From Lutjanus erythropterus (taxonomy: Eukaryota > Chordata > Actinopteri > Lutjaniformes > Lutjanidae), in NCBI GenBank assembly GCA_020091685.1, contig CM034595.1:38964900-39028899 (forward strand): a DNA stretch of 64,000 nucleotides, given 5' to 3'. The notes under the pieces are model-generated. The model searched no databases and was not told the DNA's origin. It saw only the letters and a program-made list of their open reading frames with translations. Every line of letters begins with the position of its first letter. Position 1 is the stretch's first letter. Shown here piece by piece: positions 48,030 to 64,000 of the stretch. The position numbers and the translations under genes were made by a program.

Positions 48030-51000
48030 GCACACACACCTGCGGGGGGTTATAAATGATGTCTGTAATTATGTACACACACAAATCACACACTCATGCT
48101 GCACAGTTTAATTCCGCGAAGCCATGCTTGCTCATATCGAGACAAACACACACACACACATATACACACAGTGACAGAGGAGCCCTGAGGCCTGTCTGAC
48201 AGGACAGTTTAGTGGTCTCATTAGCAGCGGGTGGAATGCCAACAGATAATTAACCAGGAGAGATGAAGAGGGAGAGGGAGGGAGAGTGTCAGCAGTAAAA
48301 CACAGAAGAGAGAGATGTTCTTTATGAGCTGGATGAAGTGAAAAGACGATAAAACACCAGAGGGGAAGGAAGCCGACTTTGTCCCGTCTGCCGGTTCAAA
48401 CCCTCAAAACCATTCAGACACTTTCACCCACCAGCTGAGCTCCACACTAAACCCCATCATCCGCAGCCGGGAGGAATACAGTAACGTGCAGAATGACAGA
48501 ACAGTTTAAGGATGATGTGTTCTACAAATTCAACAGCTGTTTGTATATTCAGCAAAACCCTTGAATAAAACAAAACTTGCACCTAGGAATATTTTCAGTT
48601 TGCACAAATAGTTTTTTATGCTGGGGAGAGGTGTGAAAGCTGGTGTTTCGAAAAAAAATAAGACATGACAAAGTGCAGTGGAAACTGATTCGGTGACTAA
48701 ATCCTGATGTAACTGAAGCATGTGACTTTAATTTCAAACTCCACTGAAGTTTTACTAAAGAGACGCAAAATGCTGGCAGATGAAACTTCAGATCTGTGTG
48801 GAGTGATGGGAAGACGGTAATCTTTGTCACATTAAAACAAGAAACAGAAATGTCATATGTCAATGGAAATAATGGCATGTGAGTGGAGAATTAGCATCAC
48901 CTACTGTTTGTCTCCATGAACAAACTCCTTATATTCACATAACTGAAGTAAATAAAAAACAAAACAGAAGTCTGTCTCTGAAGACTTTGACTTCCTTCCC
49001 GTCTGATAGCCACAAACCCACTGACTCCTACTGAAGATGAAAATCTTTAAAAACACCTCACTATACAGTAGATTCCTTTCTTTAAAAGCACAGTCTTTGG
49101 GGACTATTTTCAGCGGCGTTTTAATCTACATTTTGTGCTCTAGTGACTTTTAATGGAGTAATCTCGGACAATAATAAAGCCCTATAACACAGAATGTGGG
49201 CGCAGGAAAAAAACATGTTGCTACAGTGCTGTAGTGCTGCTATCTGTGACAAACGCATCATCACAGGTCAAAATGAATGAATTTTGCTGTGAAAAAATAT
49301 GGCTCTTCTATAAAACACCTGCTTTTAGAACGGAGTCTGATTTAGCTGTCTGTCCACTTGAAAGACCACCAGGAGCAGAGGGTATTTTAAACATGAAAAA
49401 AAAACACATCACATAAATTGAGCTGATCTACCTTTTAATAATGAAGCTTGTTAACAGCATAAAGTAACATAAGTGGGGATTTATTTGTGGTTATTTTGTA
49501 AACATTTAAACATCTTGGTTTTGCATTGCTTTTGTGGGTTTTTGGGTGATTTGCAAAACATTTTAGATACATTTATTCTGGTTTACACACTTAATAATGT
49601 GTTGGGTTATTTTTAGTTGTGTGTCATTCATTGTGCAGGGGGTAATATTTTAATATATTTGCATCTGTTGTGCAGTTTGCTTTGAACTTAGGAAAAAAAA
49701 TCAAACAAACTAAACTATACCAAAGACCTGAGCGACTCATCTTAAAATGCCAGGAGAGACCAGGCTGGCACCCCTGATAATAACAAAAATAAAAACAAGG
49801 ATAAAAGTCAACATATTTTCTACTTTGCTGAGCTCTGCTCTGCTTCACATGCAATTATCTGTCAGTTTACCCAAATTACAAATAAAACATTTCCTTTTCT
49901 CAGCAACGTCTCTTTCCAGAAACATTTCTCTGTTCATCCACGTACATCACTGTGAAATCTTTTTTAGTTGAACTACTTTAGACTGATAAAATACCACTAC
50001 ATGTTTTTTCTTGGCTTGTTTTTGCAATATATGGACCTTTTAAAGTTATGCATATGCAAAATCCTTTTGCAGCTTTTTGTGCTAAAATGACTCTGAGAAA
50101 CTTGTTTTATTTTGCTGAATAAATAAAAGACAGCAGTCAGTAAGTCAGATATCAGTCAATATTGATTCGGTATTGCTACTGAAACTCAGGTAAGATATTG
50201 TTACTGGTACTGAAAAATTATAAATGACACTCCGCTCCAATAACTAAGGAAGGTGACATTTTCAATTTCATTTTCATCTTCACCTGCCGGAAAGTGAAGG
50301 TACTGCTGACGGCATTATGGACGCATAAATATTTCAAATGATAAATAAGTGTACCTGAAATTTAACAAGATTTTTTTAAATGAAATATGTACATTTTCAC
50401 TTACACATGGTTCACACAGTGATTTGGGATGACCTGACTTTCTGTACTGAACGTTGTTCTGAGTCAAAAAGCGTTTTTTAAAGCCTCACTGCTCTCAGTG
50501 AATGTAGTGCTGTCATTTTTGTCTTGACAAACAATAACTGGATTCTCTGACATATATTTTAATCAACTCACTTTTATTTGAAGTCATTTGGGATAACAGT
50601 GTCAGCTGAATGCTTTAAGTGTAATTTTATTTCAGTATGAACAGATGTTAAAAAAAAAAGAAGAAGACAAGATGTTGATACGCTTTACAAACCTTGCTAA
50701 AAAACAAACAAACAGTGATTGATAAATTATGGCCTCAACATCCAGCAAAGTAATCCGTTCTGGGCAGTCAACTGAAATTAGTGTTCTGTCAAAAGTCATA
50801 TTTGCTTTTGGCAGTTTGGTTTCCATCCACAAACTAAAATAAAGGACATGTCAAACGACTGTGGCCCCAACAGCCTGCAGACTTGATGCTGATCGCGCCT
50901 GCCGTCTCATTATCTAAGTTGAGTTCTTAAAATGAAACAAAACCAGATGCTCGTTTGGGCTTGGCAGCAGACAAAGAGGCTCGGGCCAAACCTGACAAAA

Positions 51001-51340
51001 ACAGACAGTAAAACAGCTAAACTGCGTTGTATTGATGGAGAGAAATCAACACCTGCTATTGAAAACATATGTGGAGCCTTTTTTTTCCTTGAAGAAAATA
51101 CTTAAATCTCATAAATAGCTGGTTCACTCTCGAACGATACCCTGTGAAAATCCAATATCGCCATCTGTCTTCTGCAAACACAGTACAACAACAAAAGCTA
51201 AAAACAAAGTGCAGGCTTGTATGAAATATGACATTTTTAGTTGATCCATTAGTTTTTGACAGTTGTAGAATCTCATCACCCACAGAAGAGCATGTAACTG
51301 TTAGAGGATACAGACCCAAGCTGTATGAAACTGGAAAATC
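48030..51340. other. Intergenic, no gene seen; atg5 3' UTR may begin within it
   Basis: Mostly AT-rich. The segment at 48181-48270 is less repetitive and has TAATTA and GGAATG motifs. Possible minus-strand AATAAA signals for atg5 lie at 50573-50578 and 50626-50631. Confidence 0.4.
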
Positions 51341-51341
51341 T

Positions 51342-51524
51342 CTTTAAAGGGATAGTTTGAGTCTTTTAAGTGTGGTTGTATGAGGTATTTATCCATAGTC
51401 AGTGTATTACCTACGGTAGATTGCAGTCGACAGACCCCCAGTCTCTCTCTCTTACTCTAAGTAACACACTGACTATGGATAATAGCCTCATAAAACCAAA
51501 AAATCCAAACTATTCCTTTAAGGT
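51342..51524. mobile_element. piggyBac-type MITE, about 180 bp
   Basis: Left end TTAAAGGGATAGTTTG and right end CAAACTATTCCTTTAA are inverted, and the imperfect terminal repeats extend about 65 bp (including ATCCATAGTCAGTGT). Both ends abut TTAA, the piggyBac target. It has no coding capacity. Confidence 0.8.
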
Positions 51525-52557
51525 GAAGACATAAAATTAAGATAAGTAAACATTAGTTACACTGCTTTTCAGTTAAAGCTGAAATTTAATGCTAATTTAG
51601 GAGCAGTACCAGGTGACACTTGGACATATTGTCTGCTTGTTAAGTTGCTTTTTCAAATATCTCACAATGAGGTGTTTATCTCAACACTTGCACCAGAAGA
51701 CAGACCCAAAGAGTGCTGGCATCAGAGGAGAGAAATGTGTCAGTCACTGCCCTCTGAGCTCTGAAACGGCTTTGTCTTCTTCTCACTCCAGCTTGAGGCC
51801 AAAAATTAATGCAAGCAAGCTAAACAACAGAAAATCCTTAAGTCAAAAAAGGAACCAGCAGAAGTTCCTGGAGGTGACAGTGATGTTTGCAGGCTGTGAT
51901 GTAAACTCATATTAACGTCCGTACATTTTAGCAAGACGACGATGATGATGATGAAAATGCATGAACGTGGTAACTAAGGCAACTTCAGCAGGACTGGATA
52001 CGCCTCTCCGCAAATTCCAGCCAATCCCATCTCTCTGTCCACAGGACAGTCTTTGTCTTGGACTAGACGAGGAGGAAGATGCACGGCAGGATGGGAAAAA
52101 CAAGGTATCCGTTCACCTCCTCTCCTCCCATGGAGATTTTTGTTTGTTTGGTCAGGAGGAGAAGAGGAGATGGAGGAGAATATTTAAGATAGCAGAGTAA
52201 AAAAAAAGGAGAGATCCTTTGCTCATTTATGTACCTCTTCACATTAAGAACTGTTGTTTCTTATGGGAACATGGGACAAAGAGAAGGTCTTTCCATCCTT
52301 GTGTCCTATAAACAAGTTTTTTGAGAGGATAAGAGGAGTAGCAGTAGTGGTAGGAGGAGTAGAAATATAAATCGACCTCCTTCACATCCTTTGTTCATCC
52401 TTATTTAAGATTCTCAACTCCTTCTCATTAAAGAGTTTGTTAGTCCAGAGTTTCCACCGTTAAGCGCTACCGTTACTGCGGTTACCCAGCCGGCTCACTG
52501 GTTGGCTGGTTGGTAGGACGGTTGTCACGGTGATGGTGAGGCGTGGTGGACGTGGCC

Positions 52558-57160
<4,603 letters not shown>

Positions 57161-57164
57161 TTTA

Positions 57165-57320
57165 CTTATTCATTTAAACTTTATTTAACAGTACCTCACA
57201 CTAGAGAAAGCAAAGGCGGCAAAGTGCCTGGACCAGACTTGAATCTGGGCCGCTGCAGTAAGAGCTCAGCCTCGACATGTGGTACATGTTCCACCTGACG
57301 AACTACCGGGGCATCCCTGA
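57165..57320 (-). mobile_element. tRNA-derived SINE, second family
   Basis: The minus strand reads GCCCCGGTAGTTCGTCAGGT (box A-like), then GAGGCTGAGCTCTTACTGC and GCGGCCCAGATTCAAGTCTG (box B-like). It continues into CTTTGCCGCCTTTGC and a TTAAATAAAG tail. This resembles a common fish SINE with a tRNA-like head, and is diverged. Confidence 0.7.
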
Positions 57321-57329
57321 TAAATGTTA

Positions 57330-60030
57330 ACTAAGAACTGCTGAAAGAGCTAAGATGCTTGAAGACTGAAAGCGCAGTCCTGGTTTGCACTGTTGGCTTG
57401 CTGTACCAAAACCACTGAGCCACAACTTTGACAAAAAAAACCAAAAAAAAAAACAGCCAAAATTCAAGATATCACTGTACTGATGCGATTTCCTTTTAAC
57501 TGAAAGGAGCTGAGGTACTGTCTTCTGCAGCCACACGACAAGTCATAAGATAAGGCTGTTCAGGGTTGGAGACTAGAGAAAACATATTCTGAAAAAGTGC
57601 GATATGACTGCAGTGAGTTGAACGGTATTAGGAGATGAGAAGCAGCTGAAGGAGTATTAACTGTAAGACGACCAGGAGCCTTACATGCACTGACACGGCA
57701 GGAAATGAAAGAAAGAAATGATGATGGTACTAAAATAAATCCTGTATAACCACTGACAGTGTTTGGAAATGCATATTACAAAAAGCTAAAGATATTAGCT
57801 TAATTGTACCACGATAACTGAATTTCAATTTAAGTGTTAGATGGAGATTGAATTTTATCAGAATAAGCGTCAGCACTGAATGAAGCTGAAGTGAGCTAAA
57901 AGGAGTCAAACAGTTGATTATCATAGCTACAGATAATAATCGGTAGTCATTAATTTCACTGTTTCTATTTCTTTTTTAAGTTTAGGATTATTTTTGGGAG
58001 TGAATTAGAAAAAACAAATCAGATAAAATAACATAAAATCAATGTTGCAAAATTCAAAGTGAACTGGATGTTAAAAATACCAGAAACAACAACAGCACAA
58101 ATATTTTAATTTTTCAAATTACTTCATTCTGCAGCTGTATAATCAGCATCATTTTATTTTTTTTATTGGTGAAAGTGGATTCTGAGAAGCTTGTTTTCTC
58201 TTAGTTATTAATCTGGAAAAAATAGTAGAGACTGAAAATAATTATCATTGATCAGTAGTGTTTTTTTAAATTGTTTTTATTTATTTGTTTTTATTTTTAC
58301 AAGTAAAATTGATTTTTATTACTTACTCTTGTGGCACCACCTGAAAAAAGGTGTTATTATAGCAGCCATTCTCAGGCACCGGGCCGCAGCCCACTGGTCG
58401 GCCTCGAGGTAAAATCATGACACATCATAAATGTGTTTTTCCACGGTTAGCTAGCTCACTGGTTCCTAACGTGCCGGAGGGGAGGGCAACAAAATGTAAC
58501 AGGAGGTTTGCAAGGCTTTGTCTGCTCTGAGGCTGTCAAAATTAGATTTGCATGTTAACTAAAATCACAATTTATACAATCATTGTATAAATCATTGAGT
58601 GGACCACCCTGGTGTGAACTCCCAAGCTCTGTGATGAATCATTATTATTCTTTTGGTCAGGATGTGTGTGTATACACTACTCTGTTGGGTTGTTTAAAGA
58701 AAATAATGTTAAGCTTATGCTAGAAAAGAGACATTTACCAAAGGTAAAGGCTCTAATAATGGAAACAAGTATATAAGTTGCATTAATTTTTAACAGTAAG
58801 GTTTTAGAATTAATCACTCATTCGTTCGGGTGTGTATCTCAGATGCAGTGACACAAAATGGGACATATATTGAAAAAAAAAAAAAAAAGAGAGACAACTT
58901 ATTTCTCTCCTTTTTTTGGTCATGGTTTTTTTTCATGTATTCGGGAAGGTGTTTTTTTTTTGGTTTTTTTTTGGCTTTGGAATATTTTATTGTCAGAAGA
59001 TGACTGTGTAACGGATGATGAAATCAAGCGAGCTGATTAATTACGTGAGCGAAATCTTAAGAAAATATAAAACGACAATTTTAGCTCAGAAGCACTGAAA
59101 GTAAAAGGTGTGATCGTGCCTATATGACTGCAATAGTGAGAACACACTTTCTCTGAATCACACACACACACGCCCCGGTCCATTTCTGGGTGGTGGTTCT
59201 TACCCATCTCTAACCTTTACCCCTGAGTTTTGCCTTGTATCTGGCAAGATGTGGGCAGAGTAGGTGTATTCTCACAGTCTCACTATGAGAAATGGGGGAA
59301 ATTTTACAATGGGCCACGCCCCAAACACACACACACGGACACACACATACACACACACACAACCATACACAGCCCACTCAAATACATATTACTGTAGATC
59401 ATCACTGTAGCCACCTGCGCCTACAGTAAATCACTCACACACACACACGCAGTCTCACACTTGCACCCACACACACAGAGATTTTAGAGATGTATGAGAA
59501 AAAATGCAGGAAGACAGAAATTCTGTGGTCAGTCTGGGTTGTAACTCTGCATGGTTTATCGGATATTGGTCATCAGCGTCTGCATAAATTCCCGCAAATA
59601 AACACGCTATTAATGGCTGTGTCCGATCAGAACAGCTGAGATCTGTTAGGCCACAGATTTGAGACAGTTGAGAAAAACTTTTTTTTTTCGCACCAAAACA
59701 TGGCAGACAGATGGCACCTTTGTGTTATAAGGAAATAAGAGTTGCTCTCACCATTACCTTTCAAATATGTGGGTACCTTCCGTCAAAGATTTGCAGAAGT
59801 GTTTCACTTTTTCATGAATCTTCCCACTAGTTTTCCGACACCAAGTTCTGTTTACTTATCATGTAGAGAACTATTTAACTTCAGAAACTACAGTTTAAAA
59901 CTTTAGTCTGTCAGATGCTGTCATGAGGGTTATCTGGGCTTGGAGATTTAACATTTAATATAAAGTTTAATGCAGTGATTCCCAAAGTGTGGAGTGTGAA
60001 GACCCTGCAGGTGGGACTTAAGAGATCATG
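57330..60030 (-). other. atg5: atg5 last intron, middle part
   Basis: AT-rich, with CA-rich stretches at 59160-59470 and the first copy of a duplicated segment at 58561-58716. About 59975-60035 (TTCCCAAAGTGTGGAGTGTG) resembles a common dispersed repeat. No exon was recognised. Confidence 0.5.
58561..58716 (+). repeat. Dispersed repeat, copy A
   Basis: Closely related to 62062-62256. They share AAATCACAATTTAT, CTGGTGTGAACTC(C/T)CAAG, CTCTGTGATGAATCATTATT and TTTGGTCAGGATG, and end in ATGTTAAGCTTA(T/G)G. Confidence 0.8.
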
Positions 60031-60038
60031 ATTAATAA

Positions 60039-60775
60039 ATAAATTTTGCTGATGACATGATCCATTATTTGGAGAATCCAGACACATGTCTTCTTATATT
60101 AACAAATAACTTTGAGATCTTTGGCTTCTACTCTGGATATAGGTTGAGTTCTCACATCCAGAAATATACAAAAAAAATATTATTGGAACTGGAGTGCAAC
60201 AAACCTTGGGGTTACTTTAACAAGAGGACTTGATAAACTATATAAAGCCTGTTTCAGTCAGGCTACCTGAGAAACAGCACAAAGGATAAAGTTATTTCAA
60301 GGTTTATATGGAATAATCAGAGACCAGGACTTAAAATTTGAAATATTACAGATTGGGAAACATAAAGGAGGAGTGGCATGCCAGACCTTAAAGAATATTT
60401 TCATGCAGCACAAATTAGACCAGTAATCTACTTGTGTGCTAAGGACTATGAAGCAGAATGGAAAAGTTTAGAAAGATCTGTACATGGAGGGGAAATTCAA
60501 AGCCTCACTGGAGATGGAAACAAAGATTTACTTGAACAGGTAGATCCTGTGGTTTAATCTAGTATGGAAATATAGATGTTCCTGCACAAACTGCACAGCT
60601 CTTTCATTTAAATACCATCTTACTGTATGTATTTTTTATTTTTATTTTCTTTTGCTTTGCTTTGGCTCTTTATATTTTTCTTGTATGTTTATTGTTATGC
60701 ATCAATGTAATACAGCAAATTCTTCATATGTGAAAACCTACTTGGTAATAAACCCTGATTCTGATGTAACAAGGT
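60039..60775 (+). pseudogene. L1-type LINE ORF2 fragment and 3' tail
   Basis: One frame reads FADDMIHYLENPDT, the reverse-transcriptase catalytic motif ADDM, then further frames give FIWNNQRPRLK and GGVACQTLK, both typical of the L1 ORF2 region after the catalytic domain. Frame changes break it. An AT-rich tail follows and ends AATAAACCCTGATTCTGATG. It covers an earlier part of ORF2 than the insertion at 39871-40986 and is older. Confidence 0.8.
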
Positions 60776-63200
60776 TTTACAAATTCATGAAGAAGTAGTT
60801 GACTGACATCACACAACAATGGCAGCACCCATGGAATCGAAAATAATACATACTATCATATAGTAAAAGAGCCAAAGAATAAAATGTACAGTTATCCTTT
60901 GTTTAAAGAGGCTGCACTGCCCAGGGTTAAATTGTGTGTACACCTGCAAAAGAAACTCATCAATCTGTCACGGTCAGCCATGTTTTTTGTTCACTTTTGG
61001 CTTTGTGCACCTGGAACGCTTTGAGGTTGAAAGTTGGAAATTTCAACAGGGAAAATCCGACCCTCGACTGGAACGCAGCATAACATCTTGTTGGGTTTTG
61101 TAAGATATGTTTTGATGGACGGAACTCCTGCTTAGGTTGCTAAATTGAACAAAACTCCAAACCGAGGGGGCCCCCTGGAGGCGCTGGCCACCAGGATACT
61201 AAGTTGAGCAATTCAAATGTCAGAATGTCAACTATCAGTTCGACAATTACAAAATTACACCTCTTATTTTACACCCTTACAGAATAAATAACTCTGACAA
61301 AGCTGACACTGCCCTCGGGCACAGGGACATGTACTGTCATCAGCAGATTTGACATATAAAAAAAGACAATAGTGAGCAGTGTTACAAAAGAATAGACATT
61401 TACAGAGGTGTTTTCCCAGTTTGACTAACGCTTGGTTCTGTGATTCATTAAAGCGTCACAGTGTTGACCGTTAACAGCAGGAACAGCTACATTTGAGGCC
61501 AACAAACAAGAGCGTTTACACGCAGAACAGAATGTCGATATCTGGGAGAGATCAGCTACAGGCAAACATTTCCATTACAGGGTTTACAGGAAAGGGCTGC
61601 TGTATGTTAAATAATCAGGTTATTGTTGAGACACAAATCCTGAGAGTGCTCTTTCAAGATCAGCCATAACTCTCAAGTATTGTGAAAGTATGATGTCATG
61701 ATCCAAATTTCACTACATTGTTGATTGTGGTTTCATTTTCTGCTTTTCAAACATACATGTATGTAAAGGGTGTAATGGATTACAATAGCCTGTGACCTGT
61801 ACGGATCGCTCCCCCTCATGGTTTGTCTCTCATCATCACGGTGTGAAATACAGTTTTACTGTCTATTAATTTTTAATGTAATAACTCCCTCATTCTCGAT
61901 GCAGAATTACGGTGATAAGACGAGACAGATGAGTGCGGTGTTTTATTCTGAAGCGCTGTGCTGTGGGACGATGAGTCTTAAAAAAGGATGGATGACGGCT
62001 GATTTAAAAGCTGTCACTTTCACCTCTATCGCGACCAGCTCATACCACGATTTCGGGCATTTTAAATCACAATTTATGCAAAAGTCTGTATACAAAACAC
62101 ATCTTTTTGTCCCCACTACAAACGGCCGGCTGTTTAGCAGACCACACTGGTGTGAACTCTCAAGCTCTGTGATGAATCATTATTATTCCTTTGGTCAGGA
62201 TGAGTGTGTGTATAAACTACTCTGGTGGGTTGTTAAAAAAAATGTTAAGCTTAGGCAACTATAATTTATGGTCATTTCATTACTTTGGTGTTGACTACAG
62301 ACTTCACCAAAGCATTCTACTCTTTTTTTATTGATCCAAAAAATGATCCAAGCCGTGAGTCAAAACTGAGTGTTACAATTTGAACTGTGAGTTTTGTTAT
62401 CTGTCGCACCCGTACTTGTATGTACTTCTATGTATTTGATATTTGTCAATGACTTTAATTGTTTTTCAGCAAACCAGCATTACTATCAAGCCCACTACAT
62501 TTGACAATAACCTTAATGAAAAAGTATAAAAAAGAGGAACTACAGATGTCCAGGTCTTCTTTACTAAACTACACCATGCTTTTTAATACTGTGTGTAAAA
62601 CTGTGACCTTTGACCTGCCAGTGGAAAAAAAAACTTTCTGATTCTTAAGAATAATCACTTTCTTGCCTGTTTGAAAAATATTTAATTTATAGGGTTTGGA
62701 TCAAATGTTTACTGTGTATACAAGTGTATTTTAAGACATATTTAAAGGGCTTGTAAATAAAAGTTGTTTATTGGAAAAGTTTCAGTGGGAACAAATCCAA
62801 ACAGCAGCAAAAAGATGAGACCAGACAGGGAGCCAGTAGTTCAACAGTAAAGTGAAACTGCACTTCTTCCCAACCACAATAAAATTGTCAATAACTTGCT
62901 TCTATTGCAAAGGCACAGCCACAGTTTGAATAAAAATGGGCTAATTTGTCCGCTGACACACATGCGCACACACCCTGTGGTTGAGCAGTACACAACCGCC
63001 GGCCAAGACGACATGTTTTGTCAGCCGAGCGAGGCCAACCACTATTTAGAAAGACCGCAACGCTGTGCTCTCCTCAAAGCCAAACACACAGCCTGACTGC
63101 ACGACTGGCAACTGGTCAGACTGACTGACTGACATACTGGCTGACACAATCAATTACTGACTGACTGGTGGGAAGTCCAACTGACATGCAGCACTGTGAG
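60776..63200 (-). other. atg5: atg5 last intron, right part
   Basis: No atg5 exon was recognised. It includes copy B of the duplicated segment (62062-62256) and a stretch at 61010-61085 resembling the MITE at 42745-42880. The 148-codon frame at 61818-62264 overlaps copy B. Confidence 0.5.
62062..62256 (+). repeat. Dispersed repeat, copy B
   Basis: Direct-orientation relative of 58561-58716, about 3.5 kb away. The open frame across it is therefore probably fortuitous or a transposon remnant. Confidence 0.8.
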
Positions 63201-63239
63201 AGAGAAAACTGTTGAGTGCAAGCACCAAATATTTCCATT

Positions 63240-63521
63240 ACTGATTAATCTATGGATTATTATTTTCTTAAATCAATTAAGTATAATTGATTTGTATAAT
63301 TAAGCTGACAAAATGTTTAACAAAAAAGAGCCCAAGGTCATGTCTTCAAATTGACTGTTTTGTCCAACGAGCAGTGCAAAACCCAAAGAAACAAATCCTC
63401 ACATTTGAAAGGCTGACTCCAGCCAATATTTAGCATTTTTGCTTTGTAAAAAACATTCATAACTTGCTAAAACTGTTGTCAATGCCAGCTGATCGACTGA
63501 TTGATAAACCTGTTTCTGCAA
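63240..63521 (+). mobile_element. hAT-type MITE remnant, copy 2
   Basis: Plus-strand relative of the element at 4935-5203. It contains AGCCCAAGGTCATGTCTTC, GTTTTGTCCAACGAGCAG, AATCCTCACATTTGAAAGGC and TTAGCATTTTTGCTTTG, ending near TTTCTGCAAC. Internal decay is evident. Confidence 0.7.
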
Positions 63522-64000
63522 CATATGGACGCTCCGAGAGACAAGTGAGAAAAAGCCTCAATTCAAACAGTTGATGGTGATCCATTTTCTAAGTCTGATC
63601 AAAATTTGTCTATGACTTAAGAAGAGGTGAAAAGGGGTGAAAGTTATGTAACATTACTCTCATGTCTTTCTTTTGGCTAGAAATGTATTTTAATTTGCCA
63701 TTAACGTTCGCTATAACAGTGAAAAGAAAGACATGACAGTAATGTTATATAAATTGCTAACACACAATATATGTACTGGAAGAATTAATGCTTTCAGTCT
63801 CGTTATGACACTTGAAATATATATATAACATATCAATATATAAGTACCGCCCTCCCTACTGATTTTTTTCCAGCTACTTTTTTTCTCACTTGCCTCTCAG
63901 GGCTTCCATAGCAACAGCTGAGTGGCAAACAAATAGACAGCCAGTGGTTTCATTAAAAGCACTCGTGCTGCTATTGCGAGTGATGGAAGCTGAGTCGGTT

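Noticed and set aside
57219-57320. Possible functional tRNA gene on the minus strand
   Set aside because: The A and B boxes are diverged, the cloverleaf is not complete, and the sequence runs into a SINE-type tail.

Overview
The window is from a ray-finned fish, most likely a percomorph. It has long (CA)n/(TG)n microsatellites, fish-type tRNA-derived SINEs, and fish hAT, piggyBac-like and Tc1-like miniature elements, and its vertebrate coding exons are split by GT-AG introns. Two protein-coding genes can be recognised, lying tail to tail as PRDM1 and ATG5 do in human.

Layout. 1-515 is a degenerate tandem repeat of about 125-140 bp period. 516-3440 is 5' flank or upstream intron of prdm1, with two large dinucleotide arrays and a long pyrimidine tract. 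3441-15272 holds six prdm1 (Blimp-1) coding exons on the + strand: an acidic N-terminus, a PR/SET domain over three exons, a long Pro/Ser-rich exon, and five zinc fingers over the last three exons. They join in frame to an 831-residue protein counted from the ATG at 3462. The 3' UTR probably ends just after the AATAAA at 16781. About 16.8-50.6 kb is an intergenic desert of roughly 34 kb. It contains many degraded mobile elements, including a 5'-truncated L1-type LINE with a perfect 15-bp target-site duplication (39856-41001), a 480-bp hAT-type MITE (37214-37693) and a piggyBac-type MITE (51342-51524). At 52558-52694 on the - strand is the last coding exon of atg5. The rest of that gene must lie beyond the right edge, so 52695-64000 is read as its last intron.

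The two genes are independent units. PRDM1 is a zinc-finger transcriptional repressor that sets cell fate (plasma cells and, in fish, slow muscle, neural crest and sensory neurons). ATG5 is the acceptor of the ATG12 ubiquitin-like conjugate needed for autophagosome growth. Their adjacency is old vertebrate synteny and favours prdm1a over the other fish prdm1 copies.

No clearly new gene system is visible. The most interesting signals are an AC-start/GT-end intron in prdm1 with a weak polypyrimidine tract, paired inverted CA/TG arrays near the PR-domain exons, two perfect intergenic hairpins (23-bp and 25-bp stems), the cleanly bounded LINE insertion, and long one-sided purine or pyrimidine tracts. 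Assignments of repeat families are from recognition alone, since no database search was possible.
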